From Aquiflexum balticum DSM 16537 (GTDB taxonomy: Bacteria > Bacteroidota > Bacteroidia > Cytophagales > Cyclobacteriaceae), in NCBI RefSeq assembly GCF_900176595.1, contig NZ_LT838813.1, positions 248,001-312,000 of the forward strand: 64,000 nt of DNA. The letters are read 5' to 3'. The position numbers and the translations under genes are program-made. The number at the start of each line of letters is the position of its first letter. Positions within the stretch are counted from its first letter, which is position 1. Positions 36,005-44,361 of the stretch are shown here, piece by piece. The notes below the pieces were generated by a model. The model saw only the letters and a program-made list of their open reading frames with translations. It searched no databases and had not been told where the DNA came from.

Positions 36005-36934
36005 ATGTACGGAGGATTCTTATTAAACCTTAGAAATGCTTTCAAGCAAAACAACAACAGCTTGTACAAGATCATAGCGATCAACATTCTGGTGTTTTTT
36101 GCCATGCTTGTTGTTAGGGTGATTTTTACATTTTCGGGGGCGGGGTCACTATACCAGGCTTTTCGATCTGTTTTGATGATGCCCGCAGATATTAGCCAGA
36201 TATTGGTACAGCCATGGTCTATATTGACTTATATGTTTTTTCATGAGGGATTGTTCCATATTCTTTTCAATATGCTTTTCCTGTATTGGTTTGGTCTGTT
36301 ACTCCATGAATATCTCGGAAGTAGAAAGCTGGCAAATATTTATATTCTAGGAGGATTGGCAGGAGCCCTGCTTTATGTAGTGATGTATAATATTTCTCCT
36401 TATTTCAGTGATGTCCTTAGCTCTTCCAGAATGTTGGGGGCAAGTGCAGGGGTATATGCTGTAGTGGTCGCTGCCGCAACCCTCTCTCCCAATACCACCT
36501 TTTTCTTGCTTCTTCTCGGTCCTGTCAAGATCAAGTATATCGCTATTTTTTATGTGCTGATTGCTTTTGTCAACTCAGCAGGTGAGAATGCCGGCGGAGA
36601 GTTGGCCCATTTGGGCGGAGCAGCTTTAGGATTTCTTTATGTCTATCAACTTCAGAAAGGAAGGGATTTAGGCGCTTGGATACAGGCAATTGGAAACTTC
36701 TTTGTCAATATCTTTGAGAAAAAGCCTTCTGTAAAAGTAACTTATAGAAAAAAGAAATCTTATACCACAACACCTGACCCGACTCCATCTAAATCTGTGA
36801 AGAGTACATCCGGAAAAGTTGAAGTTGCTACTCAAGAGGAAATAGATCTGATATTGGACAAAATCGCTGAAAAAGGATATGATGCCCTCAGCAAAGAAGA
36901 AAAAAGAAAACTTTTTGAGTTTAGTAAAAAGTGA
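36005..36934 (+). CDS. Rhomboid intramembrane serine protease (second of two)
   Basis: 309 residues from MYGGFLLNL. A TTG two codons upstream is also in frame, but the ATG is preferred. Motifs: FFHEGLFHILFNMLFLYWFG, serine in LGASAGVYAVVVAAA (GxSA rather than GxSG), histidine in GELAHLGGAALGFLY. A basic cytosolic tail with a short C-terminal helical stretch follows (EEIDLILDKIAEKGYDALSKEEK), as in DUF6576-type tails. Tandem with the previous rhomboid. Confidence 0.92.
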   Translation: MYGGFLLNLRNAFKQNNNSLYKIIAINILVFFAMLVVRVIFTFSGAGSLYQAFRSVLMMPADISQILVQPWSILTYMFFHEGLFHILFNMLFLYWFGLLLHEYLGSRKLANIYILGGLAGALLYVVMYNISPYFSDVLSSSRMLGASAGVYAVVVAAATLSPNTTFFLLLLGPVKIKYIAIFYVLIAFVNSAGENAGGELAHLGGAALGFLYVYQLQKGRDLGAWIQAIGNFFVNIFEKKPSVKVTYRKKKSYTTTPDPTPSKSVKSTSGKVEVATQEEIDLILDKIAEKGYDALSKEEKRKLFEFSKK

Positions 36935-36941
36935 TTTTTTA

Positions 36942-37409
36942 TTACAACCTCCAAACCAATGCAACCCTTAGTACAGTCTGTCTGGTATTCTGACTTTGTA
37001 CCTTAAATTCCGTATTCATCCCAAGGTTACCGATCAGGTCGAAATAAGATCCGACTCCAAAATTACCGCCTGCTCTTGAAACCAAGGTTCCCGGAAGTCC
37101 TGGCTGGGTATTGATCCAAAAATTATTGTAACCCCCAAGTAAATAAATCTGGGCTATCCCTTCTGTAAGATAATAACGCAAATCCACATTCAAATTGGTC
37201 TCTCTTCCAATATTTGGAAACCAATAGGTAAAATTCGGAGCAATAGAAAACTTATCTATAAAGAAATATTCAACACCTGCATTTGCCCCGATATTTTTGA
37301 TCTGAAACCTGTAGTCTGCTCCCAATTGGAGACGTACATCGCCTTGTTCTTGGGCATTGGCAAGTTGAATTGATGCTAAAATCAATATTAAAAAGAGTGA
37401 TTTTTTCAT
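36942..37409 (-). CDS. Outer-membrane beta-barrel protein
   Basis: 155 residues from MKKSLFLILILASIQLANAQ, a signal peptide ending at ANAQ-E. The mature part alternates polar and aromatic residues (GVEYFFIDKFSIAPNFTYWFPN, LRYYLTEGIAQIYLLGGYN) and ends in LRVALVWRL, a typical barrel C-terminus. The frame extends upstream into the rlmN region, but the ATG at 37409 is the sensible start. Confidence 0.8.
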   Translation of the reverse strand: MKKSLFLILILASIQLANAQEQGDVRLQLGADYRFQIKNIGANAGVEYFFIDKFSIAPNFTYWFPNIGRETNLNVDLRYYLTEGIAQIYLLGGYNNFWINTQPGLPGTLVSRAGGNFGVGSYFDLIGNLGMNTEFKVQSQNTRQTVLRVALVWRL

Positions 37410-37426
37410 AGAATTATAAATTGAGT

Positions 37427-37454
37427 CACTTTGCGTCTTTGTGTCTTTGCGGGC
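37427..37454. repeat. CTTTGCGTCTTTGTGTC word repeat
   Basis: CACTTTGCGTCTTTGTGTC then TTTGCGGGC between the barrel protein gene and rlmN. Same family as the elements near 14.5, 49.5 and 56.4 kb. Confidence 0.5.
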
Positions 37455-37461
37455 AATAATC

Positions 37462-38523
37462 CTACCCCAACTGAGCCACCTCATTCTTATTAGCCAATTG
37501 ACCACAGGCAGCATCGATGTCCTGACCACGTGATTTTCTGACTTTGGCGATGATGCCGTTTTGTTCCAATATCCTTACATACATTTCCACGGCCTCCTTG
37601 GATGCCTGACGGAATTCACCTTCATCGATCGGGTTGTACTGGATGATATTGACTTTGGAAGGAATGATTTTGCAGAATTTGGCTAAAGCCCTAGCGTGTT
37701 CCTCGTTGTCGTTGATGCTTTCCCAGATTACATATTCATAGGTGACTTTTCGTTTGGTTTTTTGGTACCAGTACTTCAGGGCTTCTCCCAGGTCTTCCAA
37801 GGGATTGACATCATTGATGGGCATCAACCTGCTTCGGGTTTCATTGATGGCTGAGTGAAGGGAAACGGCAAGGTTGAACTTCACCTCATCATCAGCCATT
37901 TTTTTGATCATTTTTGGGATCCCGACTGTAGAAAGTGTAATCCTTCTCGCTGCCATCCCCAGACCTTCGGGTGAAGTGATTTTGTCGATAGCTTCGATGA
38001 CGTTGGCATAATTGAGCAATGGTTCGCCCATGCCCATAAAGACTATATTGGTCAAGGGGCGTTTAAAATAGGTTTCTGCTTCTTCTTTGATGGCCACTAC
38101 CTGATCGTAAATTTCATCGGGGTTGAGGTTTCGCATGCGCTTAAGCCTGGCTGTGGCACAAAAATTACAGTCCAGACTGCAACCAACCTGAGAGGAAACA
38201 CAGGCGGTGATTCTTTTGGTGGTGGGAATCAGGACAGATTCCACGATTTTGTCATCATAAAGCTTTACGGCATTTTTGATGGTACCATCGGTAGAGTGCT
38301 GCATCAGGTCCACTAGTATATGATTGATGGTGAAATTGGCTTTGAGCATTTCCCTGGTTTCTTTCGAGATATTGCTCATGTCATCAAAGTTTTTGAGGGA
38401 CTTGTTCCACAGCCATTCATACACCTGCTTGGCCCGGAATTTCTTATCTCCTTGGGAAATAAAAAAATCCTCCAACTGTTCGAGTGTAAACTTTCTGATG
38501 TCTTTTTTTGAAGTACTGTCCAT
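37462..38523 (-). CDS. rlmN: 23S rRNA (adenine-2503-C2)-methyltransferase RlmN
   Basis: Radical-SAM dual-specificity RNA methyltransferase (A2503 of 23S rRNA, A37 of some tRNAs). The cluster motif CxxxCxxC is in GCSLDCNFCATARL. TNIVFMGMGEPLLNY, ITLSTVGIPKMI and LAVSLHSA follow, and the C-terminal catalytic Cys is in GQDIDAACGQL. The frame opens at 38640, but MDSTSKKDIRKFTLEQLED at 38523 gives 353 residues, the family length. Confidence 0.96.
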   Translation of the reverse strand: MDSTSKKDIRKFTLEQLEDFFISQGDKKFRAKQVYEWLWNKSLKNFDDMSNISKETREMLKANFTINHILVDLMQHSTDGTIKNAVKLYDDKIVESVLIPTTKRITACVSSQVGCSLDCNFCATARLKRMRNLNPDEIYDQVVAIKEEAETYFKRPLTNIVFMGMGEPLLNYANVIEAIDKITSPEGLGMAARRITLSTVGIPKMIKKMADDEVKFNLAVSLHSAINETRSRLMPINDVNPLEDLGEALKYWYQKTKRKVTYEYVIWESINDNEEHARALAKFCKIIPSKVNIIQYNPIDEGEFRQASKEAVEMYVRILEQNGIIAKVRKSRGQDIDAACGQLANKNEVAQLG

Positions 38524-38539
38524 GGGACAAAGGTAGGGG

Positions 38540-38620
38540 ATAAAAAGAACTTGTCCGCCGTGGCGGATTAGAAGATTGAAAAAATGAAAAATTGGAAGAT
38601 TGGGAAAGCTGAAACTTACA
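38540..38620. repeat. Hairpin and ATTGAAAAA-type word repeat upstream of rlmN
   Basis: Contains GTCCGCCGTGGCGGATT (a GC-rich hairpin) then AGAAGATTGAAAAAATG, AAAAATTGGAAGATTGGG: short near-copies of one word. No coding frame with family character. Confidence 0.4.
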
Positions 38621-38737
38621 AGGAAGTGCCTGAATTTCAAGAAAAGATGTTTTACAGATAGTCCTAAATTGAATATAGGTCTAATTTCAAGCTAATCCAT
38701 TTTTAAAATCCTTTAAAATTAATTGTATATTTACAGT

Positions 38738-38989
38738 ATGAAATCTATTGAAATTCAGACCGATAATAAAGAAATAATTGAAGCATTTAAGAAATTGGCC
38801 GAAGCCTTTAATGTTAAGTTTACTGAGAAAGAAGATTTAACTAAGGCACCAAATCCTTCCCCCAGCAATGATCCATATTTTGAAAATCCCGGAGTGTTGA
38901 AGGGAATAAAAAGAGGCATTGAGGATAGTAAGGCTGGAAGGGTGGTTAAATTGACACGAGAAGAACGTGAAAAGTTGCTTGGATTATGA
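38738..38989 (+). CDS. Antitoxin-like protein of a type II pair
   Basis: 83 residues from MKSIEIQTDNKEIIEAFKKLAEAF, with an in-frame earlier start at 38723. The C-terminal half (PSNDPYFENPGVLKGIKRGIEDSKAGRVVKLTREEREKLLGL) is the toxin-binding tail style seen in DUF2683-like/RelB-type antitoxins of Bacteroidota. Its stop overlaps the toxin ATG by 4 bp. Not strongly conserved, so the call rests on the partner gene. Confidence 0.75.
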   Translation: MKSIEIQTDNKEIIEAFKKLAEAFNVKFTEKEDLTKAPNPSPSNDPYFENPGVLKGIKRGIEDSKAGRVVKLTREEREKLLGL

Positions 38990-39258
38990 GCTTTGGGGTG
39001 GAATTCACTCTTGAAGCAATCAAGGATTTAGAAAGACACAAAAAATCAGGAGATAAAACCCTACTGACTAAAATTAACAAATTGCTTGACGAGCTTGAAG
39101 AACATCCTGAAATAGGAACTGGAAAACCTGAAAAACTTAAATACCAATTTTCAGGAAAGTGGTCACGTAGAATTGATAGAAAACATCGTCTGGTGTATTC
39201 TATTGATTATGAAAATTCCACAGTCGAAGTCCTATCCGCATATGGTCATTATGAATAA
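38986..39258 (+). CDS. YoeB/Txe-type mRNA interferase toxin
   Basis: 90-residue RelE-superfamily toxin. Signatures: FTLEAIKDLERHKKSGDKTLLTKINKLL, then EHPEIGTGKPEKLKYQFSGKWSRRIDRKHRLVYSID, ending VEVLSAYGHYE. The Arg/His-rich SRRIDRKHRLVY core and terminal YGHYE are typical of Txe/YoeB, which cleave mRNA at the ribosome. Translationally coupled to the antitoxin gene upstream. Confidence 0.9.
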   Translation: MSFGVEFTLEAIKDLERHKKSGDKTLLTKINKLLDELEEHPEIGTGKPEKLKYQFSGKWSRRIDRKHRLVYSIDYENSTVEVLSAYGHYE

Positions 39259-39377
39259 AATTTAAATTAATACCTAATTGATTTTTTTAAGCTAAGAATA
39301 AAATCACTCTATTTTTATTAACCAGATACTTTAATAAATAGATTGAAAGTATGTTAGATAAGAGCGAGACAACTTCC

Positions 39378-40319
39378 TCACTCTTTCATCGCATCTCTCA
39401 CCTCCACCAATTTATCCCTTATCTCCACAATACTCTCCCATTCCCGGTCTTTTTCTCCATGCTCGATTCCCACATAGCCGTGATAGCCATGGGAAAGGAC
39501 AATTTTCATCATCCGTTCATAGTCCAAAGGAAATTGGTTGCCTTTGTCATCAAAGACTGTTGGCTTGAGACTAACTCCTTTGGCCAAGGGCATCAATTCA
39601 TCTACACCCAAGTAAGAATCATAAGTGATGTGTTTGTTCTCATCTTTGAAAATTCTAAAGTTGCCGAAATCCGGCAGACTGCCTGCTCTTTCGTGTCCGG
39701 TCTGTTTTAACATCCCAACCAGCCATTTGGCATCACTGGAAAACCCACCATGGTTTTCAATGATGATGTCAATATCAAAATCATCTGCAAATTCACAGAG
39801 AGATCGCATACCATCTGCACACAGCTTCATCGCTTCGGAGGCCATCTGAGGATCAGATGACCACGGAATTTCGGTATAGGCATTGATCCTGATAGAATGA
39901 CAACCTAGAAATTTGGCTGCTTCCACCCATTTTTTATGATTTTCAACAGTCTGTTGCCTATCAGTTGCAGCCTTGGCACCCAAAGTCCCTTCCCGGTCCA
40001 CCATAATCAATACCTGCGAAATACCCTCATTCTTACATCGGGTATTCATTTCACTGAGATAGTTCTTGTCCTTTGCCTTGTCCATAAAAAACTGATTGAC
40101 ATATTCCACTGCAAGGATGCCATGCTTTTTGCTCAACAATGGAAAATCAAGATGATCCATCTGTCCTGAAAACAGCAAACGGTTGACGGACCATTCTGCA
40201 AGAGAAATTTTGAACAAGGGGTCTTGATTTTTCATGGAGAAACTGATTTGGGGAATACCTATTCCTAAAGCTGCTGTTGCAAATCCGGCTTTTTTGAGAA
40301 AATCTCTTCTAGCATTCAT
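39378..40319 (-). CDS. Sugar phosphate isomerase/epimerase-like TIM-barrel protein, Tat exported
   Basis: 313 residues. The N-terminus MNARRDFLKKAGFATAALG is a twin-arginine signal (RRDFLKK). The barrel carries metal-site style segments: IDIIIENHGGFSSDAKW, GSLPDFGNFRIF and YVGIEHGEKDREWESI, as in xylose isomerase-like AP endonuclease 2 family proteins. Substrate unknown. It is followed on the left by the toxin-antitoxin pair and faces a divergent 231-bp gap. Confidence 0.88.
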   Translation of the reverse strand: MNARRDFLKKAGFATAALGIGIPQISFSMKNQDPLFKISLAEWSVNRLLFSGQMDHLDFPLLSKKHGILAVEYVNQFFMDKAKDKNYLSEMNTRCKNEGISQVLIMVDREGTLGAKAATDRQQTVENHKKWVEAAKFLGCHSIRINAYTEIPWSSDPQMASEAMKLCADGMRSLCEFADDFDIDIIIENHGGFSSDAKWLVGMLKQTGHERAGSLPDFGNFRIFKDENKHITYDSYLGVDELMPLAKGVSLKPTVFDDKGNQFPLDYERMMKIVLSHGYHGYVGIEHGEKDREWESIVEIRDKLVEVRDAMKE

Positions 40320-40387
40320 GATGGGGTCTGTTTGGGTTCAATGTTGATTTAAGTTTAAAATATTTGCCTATTGCCGATATTTTATTC

Positions 40388-40427
40388 AGATCATTTATAG
40401 CTATATTCTATTTTGAGATCATTTATA
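40388..40427. repeat. Direct repeat AGATCATTTATA in divergent promoter gap
   Basis: Two exact 12-bp copies, 40388-40399 and 40416-40427, 28 bp apart, in the AT-rich gap between the isomerase gene and the App1 gene. Possible regulator site. Confidence 0.4.
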
Positions 40428-40550
40428 TTTGAAAATTCAATCCACAAAGATCTTCTTAAAACAAAACGTTATTAATATCGCAAAAAAGAATAGAATCCCA
40501 ACAGGATTTTAGCTATTTAAATCATTCCTGTTTTTTAAATACCAAAGAAT

Positions 40551-41681
40551 TTGAAAAGACGACAATCCCTTCTGCTACCTTTTTTATATAGGATCAAGCG
40601 GGCTTATTCTTCCTTTAAACTCAAATCGGGAATCAAACTTGGGCTGATCAAGTCTATCATGATTATACCTTTCAAAGGTTTTGGGAGTGAAAAGGAAATA
40701 TATTTTGTGGCAAGAATCCTAAGGGATAGAAAAATCGGCACATCCGATGCAAAAGACGGACGATGGAGGAATTTTCGGAAGATGTATAAACGTTTTATGA
40801 CATGGGAAATCCCAAATATCAGGGTGAAGGCCACATTTTTTGGAAATGAGGCAATCGCTTTAAGTGATGAGGAAGGTTACGTTGAATTCAGAATTCCTGT
40901 TCCAGCTGATTGCCATTTCAGCAATCAATGGCAGGAAGTGCATCTTGAATTGTTGGATAAGGTCATTCCCAAGCAGGGTGAAGTTAAGGCCATGAACAGG
41001 GTATTCTTGCCCTCTGAACACTTGGAATATGGGATAATTTCAGACATAGACGATACCATTGTTCCTACAGGCGCCACCAGATTATGGCAGATGATCAAGA
41101 CGACTTTTTTGGGAAATGCCCATTCCAGAATTCCTTTTCCCGGTGTTTCTGCCTTTTACAAAGCTTTGGAAAAAGGGAGAGATGATATAGAAAGCAATCC
41201 CTTGTTTTATGTTTCAAGTAGTCCATGGAACCTGTATGATTTCTTGATGGAGTTTTTGGAGGTGCATCATATTCCCAAAGGACCATTGATGCTGCGGGAT
41301 ATTGGGTTGTCAAGGGAACAATTGATTGCCGGCAGTCATTTTGACCACAAGCTGGCTCAGGTCGAAAAGATATTTGAATATTATACAGATATCCCTTTTA
41401 TCCTGATCGGGGATTCCGGGCAACATGATCCTGAGATTTACCTGCAGGTGATCAAGGATTATCCCGGAAGGGTAAAAATGATTTACATCCGTGATGTCCA
41501 ATCATCCAGACATGCTGCCATGGAAGAAATCCAATTGAAAATGCAAAATCTCGGTGTGGAGATGCTCTTGGTGACTGACACATTGGACGCTGCAAGGCAC
41601 GCACTGGCCAAAGGTTGGATCCAAAAATCAGATGTAATAGATATCGCTGAAACCAAAAAAGAAGACGAAGAAATCAAATAA
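40551..41681 (+). CDS. App1-family phosphatase (DUF2183)
   Basis: 376 residues from a TTG start; an in-frame stop 15 bp upstream and lack of an earlier ATG support it. The DxDxT-type phosphatase motif is EYGIISDIDDTIVPTGATR near residue 165, followed by PLFYVSSSPWNLYDFL and FILIGDSGQHDPEIY. These are the hallmarks of App1/DUF2183 phosphatidate phosphatases. Probable membrane-lipid phosphatase. The N-terminus is basic. Confidence 0.88.
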   Translation: MKRRQSLLLPFLYRIKRAYSSFKLKSGIKLGLIKSIMIIPFKGFGSEKEIYFVARILRDRKIGTSDAKDGRWRNFRKMYKRFMTWEIPNIRVKATFFGNEAIALSDEEGYVEFRIPVPADCHFSNQWQEVHLELLDKVIPKQGEVKAMNRVFLPSEHLEYGIISDIDDTIVPTGATRLWQMIKTTFLGNAHSRIPFPGVSAFYKALEKGRDDIESNPLFYVSSSPWNLYDFLMEFLEVHHIPKGPLMLRDIGLSREQLIAGSHFDHKLAQVEKIFEYYTDIPFILIGDSGQHDPEIYLQVIKDYPGRVKMIYIRDVQSSRHAAMEEIQLKMQNLGVEMLLVTDTLDAARHALAKGWIQKSDVIDIAETKKEDEEIK

Positions 41682-41684
41682 AAC

Positions 41685-42119
41685 TTATAAATTTTTTACT
41701 GCATAAACACACATATCAAGTACATCATTCAGTAAGGCTATATCCAAGGATTTATTTTTAGGTACCACCAATACATATTTGAAATATATACTCGATTCGC
41801 TTTCATTAAAATTATAGTGCCCTAATGGAAGATTTCTGTTTTTTCGGAAGAGTGATCTTTTGAAGCCTTCAAGATCATTCGTATCGATTAAATTTGGGTT
41901 TGTGTAATAAAACTGAATGAATTCCGATCCATCCAAATCCTCCCCCTCAGGCATTATACTTACAGTTAGATACTGTTTGTCCTTCTCTTCAATATCATAG
42001 TCATCCTCACTGATATCAATGATTAGCATGGGTATTGGGAGTTCATCAGACGCATCATAAAAGTCGCATTGATATCCCAAATCTTCTATGTTGTTTTGAA
42101 TTTCCTTCAATAAAATCAT
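41685..42119 (-). CDS. Small acidic protein, chaperone-like partner of the 709-residue protein
   Basis: 144 residues, strongly acidic (ISEDDYDIEEKDKQYL, PEGEDLDGSE). The alternating alpha/beta look (MILLKEIQNNIEDLGYQC ... MLIIDIS ... LTVSIMPEG ... IQFYYTNP ... YFKYVLVVPKNKSLD) recalls YbjN/type III chaperone-like folds. It starts 7 bp after the stop of the large gene at 42127-44256, so they form a tight pair. I assign chaperone only from fold impression and context. Stop at 41685 abuts the App1 gene end at 41681. Confidence 0.6.
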   Translation of the reverse strand: MILLKEIQNNIEDLGYQCDFYDASDELPIPMLIIDISEDDYDIEEKDKQYLTVSIMPEGEDLDGSEFIQFYYTNPNLIDTNDLEGFKRSLFRKNRNLPLGHYNFNESESSIYFKYVLVVPKNKSLDIALLNDVLDMCVYAVKNL

Positions 42120-42126
42120 TTCCCGA

Positions 42127-44256
42127 TCAAATAAATTCTCTTTGGTTTATGCCTTCAATCAATATTTTAATCTGCTTTTGGGGGTCACTCATATTCTTTA
42201 TCAGTTTTTTTTCATTTACACCTGCAGCTTTTAGATATCCCAAAATGACATTTCCTTCATTGGTCAGATTAGGTTCCTCTAAATAAGCAAGGTTTACAAT
42301 TTTCCTAAGAATAAACTTAGCTTGCTGTAATCTAAATTCAACTTTAGCTGCAGTCGATTTGGTCGGATCAAATTCAAAAACCCCTTTTTTTGGCACTGCC
42401 TTTCCTTTGGCTATCTTCCTTGCCATCCTGTCCCTCCCAGCCTGTTTTGCCATTCTGGTAGCGGGAAGAGCGAGGTCAACTGCCGCCGCAGCTCCTTTTA
42501 CGGCAGCTCCGCCCGCAGCTCCCATACCTGTTAGAGTTGCAATAGATCCGGCAATTTTTGCCATTTCGGTAGCAAGGTGAATTCCCTGACGGACAACCCT
42601 TTTTTTATTGGCATCTCTAAGCTCGGTCGCCAAAGTAAAATCCTCCACCTGACTACGGCTGATACTGGCATGATTTTCGGCCTCAAGAACCTTGATTTTT
42701 GCTTTTAAATCCGAAATTCTGTTTTTAAGAAATGATACTTCCCTTTTTTCTTTAAAGAATCTTTTTCCGGTATTAAGTTCATGATTTTTCAACCTTGATT
42801 GGTCCTGGAGAATAACTTGTCTTATATTGGCTATTTCCGCATCTTTACATCGATAGAATTCCGAGGCCTCTTTCAAATCTTCTTTATCAATTTTCAATGC
42901 TTCAGCAATTTTATTTCGCTGAATATTCATGGCTCTCCTGTTGTTATTGGAAATGGCAAGGTAATAACCCTGCATAATCATTTTACCCCCGGATATAGCA
43001 ATATCAAGTCCGGGAACAGCCGCCATGAGGTGTCCGGAAGCGCCGGTTGAATTCACCAATTCAATAAAGGCTTTGACTGAAAGCACAATACTTTTGGCCG
43101 ATTCCATGGCATGAAGCGCAATTTCTGCACTTGCTTGGACTTTTTCCTCTGTACTGTAATCCTGATGTTTGTTAATGAGGTTTACAACACCTCTCATAGC
43201 CTCAAATCCTTCTTTAATTCCCCCAAAAGCCGATCCAAAACCTTCGAATGCGGATCCGAAATGACTGGCATCCGTAGCAAGAGTACTGCCAGATGCTGTA
43301 TGCACCAATTTGGAAACAGCTTCTCCAGTTTTCATGGCTCCCTGTTCGATATCGATTATGGTGATAAAAATATCAGCTGCAGTAGCTTCAGGATCTCCCA
43401 AGGACTTAAATCCATGTGCCATGGCAAGAAGACCTGTAACGCCGGTAATGCTATCCCCAACAATGCCCATATTTGCTGCATGTTGTTTTCCTTCGACAGT
43501 TGCCCCGGGTCCTCCACTGGTTCGGGTATGGATTGTTTTGTCATTCAGCGCATCGGCGAGGCCTGTTATACCTTCATTTCCAATAAAAGTTGCAGGTACC
43601 TTGGTAACTGCTTCGACGACAGACTTGGTTTTGCCTAAACGATCACTTCCTTTTTCTGCTGTTGCAGATTTAAATACATCTCCCCTGACGTAAAGATTTT
43701 GGTCAGAAATATCCTTTCCATCTACGGTATAAACTTTAAACCAATCATAGTGGTGCGGGCCTTTTTTGTCCAAGGCTGAGTACTCTTCCTGATTGGGACC
43801 CCTTCTGGATTTTAAAGCATTAGTACTGATTTCAAGCTCTTGTCCCTGTAAAACCTCTAACTTTTCATTTCCCCCATAGATCGTTTCCCCTTTTTTTTCC
43901 ACCAAATGGGAAAGTCCTGTCACAAATACTTGTTTTTTTTGAAGCTGAAATACTTTATCCGATGATATTTTTTGCTCCTTTTCTTTATTTTGAATTAAAG
44001 CGCTGGAAAAAGAAAAAGGTATCGCTTTAGTTTTTTTGGAAGGATTAGCTTTCTGATCTGTTTTTTTTGAATTAGAATTTATAAATCCTAAAGAAGCAAC
44101 TTTACTTTCAGAAGCCATTTGAATGATACTGAGCTGAATTGCGGTCTGTTTCCTATTGTCTTTAAAAGTTAAAGAATCGCCAGCTGTCCCATCAGTTTTG
44201 GTCGGTGAATTGTTTTTTGCCTTCTGCTGTGCGGCAGGTGCAGCTAGTGCTTTCAT
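42127..44256 (-). CDS. Large protein with eCIS-cargo-like N-terminal leader
   Basis: 709 residues, no signal peptide. Residues ~1-110 are disordered, Ser/Lys-rich, with TFKDNRKQTAIQLSIIQMAS near residue 31; this matches the FVDNRPEAxAQxKLQxMA leader of proteins tied to extracellular contractile injection systems. Residues ~115-200 form a compact beta region (GLSHLVEKKGETIYGG ... RSRRGPNQEEYS ... GPHHYDWFKVYTVDGKD). Then come long Ala/Gly-rich amphipathic helices, a coiled coil (~480-545, FLKNRISDLKAKIKVLEAE), and a glycine/alanine segment (MGAAGGAAVKGAAAAVD). No DUF4157 and no known toxin domain. Paired with the downstream acidic gene. Confidence 0.65.
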   Translation of the reverse strand: MKALAAPAAQQKAKNNSPTKTDGTAGDSLTFKDNRKQTAIQLSIIQMASESKVASLGFINSNSKKTDQKANPSKKTKAIPFSFSSALIQNKEKEQKISSDKVFQLQKKQVFVTGLSHLVEKKGETIYGGNEKLEVLQGQELEISTNALKSRRGPNQEEYSALDKKGPHHYDWFKVYTVDGKDISDQNLYVRGDVFKSATAEKGSDRLGKTKSVVEAVTKVPATFIGNEGITGLADALNDKTIHTRTSGGPGATVEGKQHAANMGIVGDSITGVTGLLAMAHGFKSLGDPEATAADIFITIIDIEQGAMKTGEAVSKLVHTASGSTLATDASHFGSAFEGFGSAFGGIKEGFEAMRGVVNLINKHQDYSTEEKVQASAEIALHAMESAKSIVLSVKAFIELVNSTGASGHLMAAVPGLDIAISGGKMIMQGYYLAISNNNRRAMNIQRNKIAEALKIDKEDLKEASEFYRCKDAEIANIRQVILQDQSRLKNHELNTGKRFFKEKREVSFLKNRISDLKAKIKVLEAENHASISRSQVEDFTLATELRDANKKRVVRQGIHLATEMAKIAGSIATLTGMGAAGGAAVKGAAAAVDLALPATRMAKQAGRDRMARKIAKGKAVPKKGVFEFDPTKSTAAKVEFRLQQAKFILRKIVNLAYLEEPNLTNEGNVILGYLKAAGVNEKKLIKNMSDPQKQIKILIEGINQREFI

Positions 44257-44327
44257 GACAATATTGATTATCTATTTCCTGAAAAAACACTCTGGGAATT
44301 TTGAAAATTTGTCAACTATACCAGATT

Positions 44328-44351
44328 GATTTAAACAAGATAGTTTAAATC
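44328..44351. repeat. GATTTAAAC hairpin
   Basis: Perfect 9-bp inverted repeat GATTTAAAC-aagata-GTTTAAATC in the 105-bp gap upstream of the 709-residue gene and downstream of the S51 peptidase gene. No T-run, so either an operator or a weak terminator. Confidence 0.45.
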
Positions 44352-44361
44352 ATCGGTTTTT

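Noticed and set aside
41095-41677. Minus-strand open frames inside the App1 gene
   Set aside because: Opposite-strand shadows of a well supported phosphatase gene; no motif or start support.
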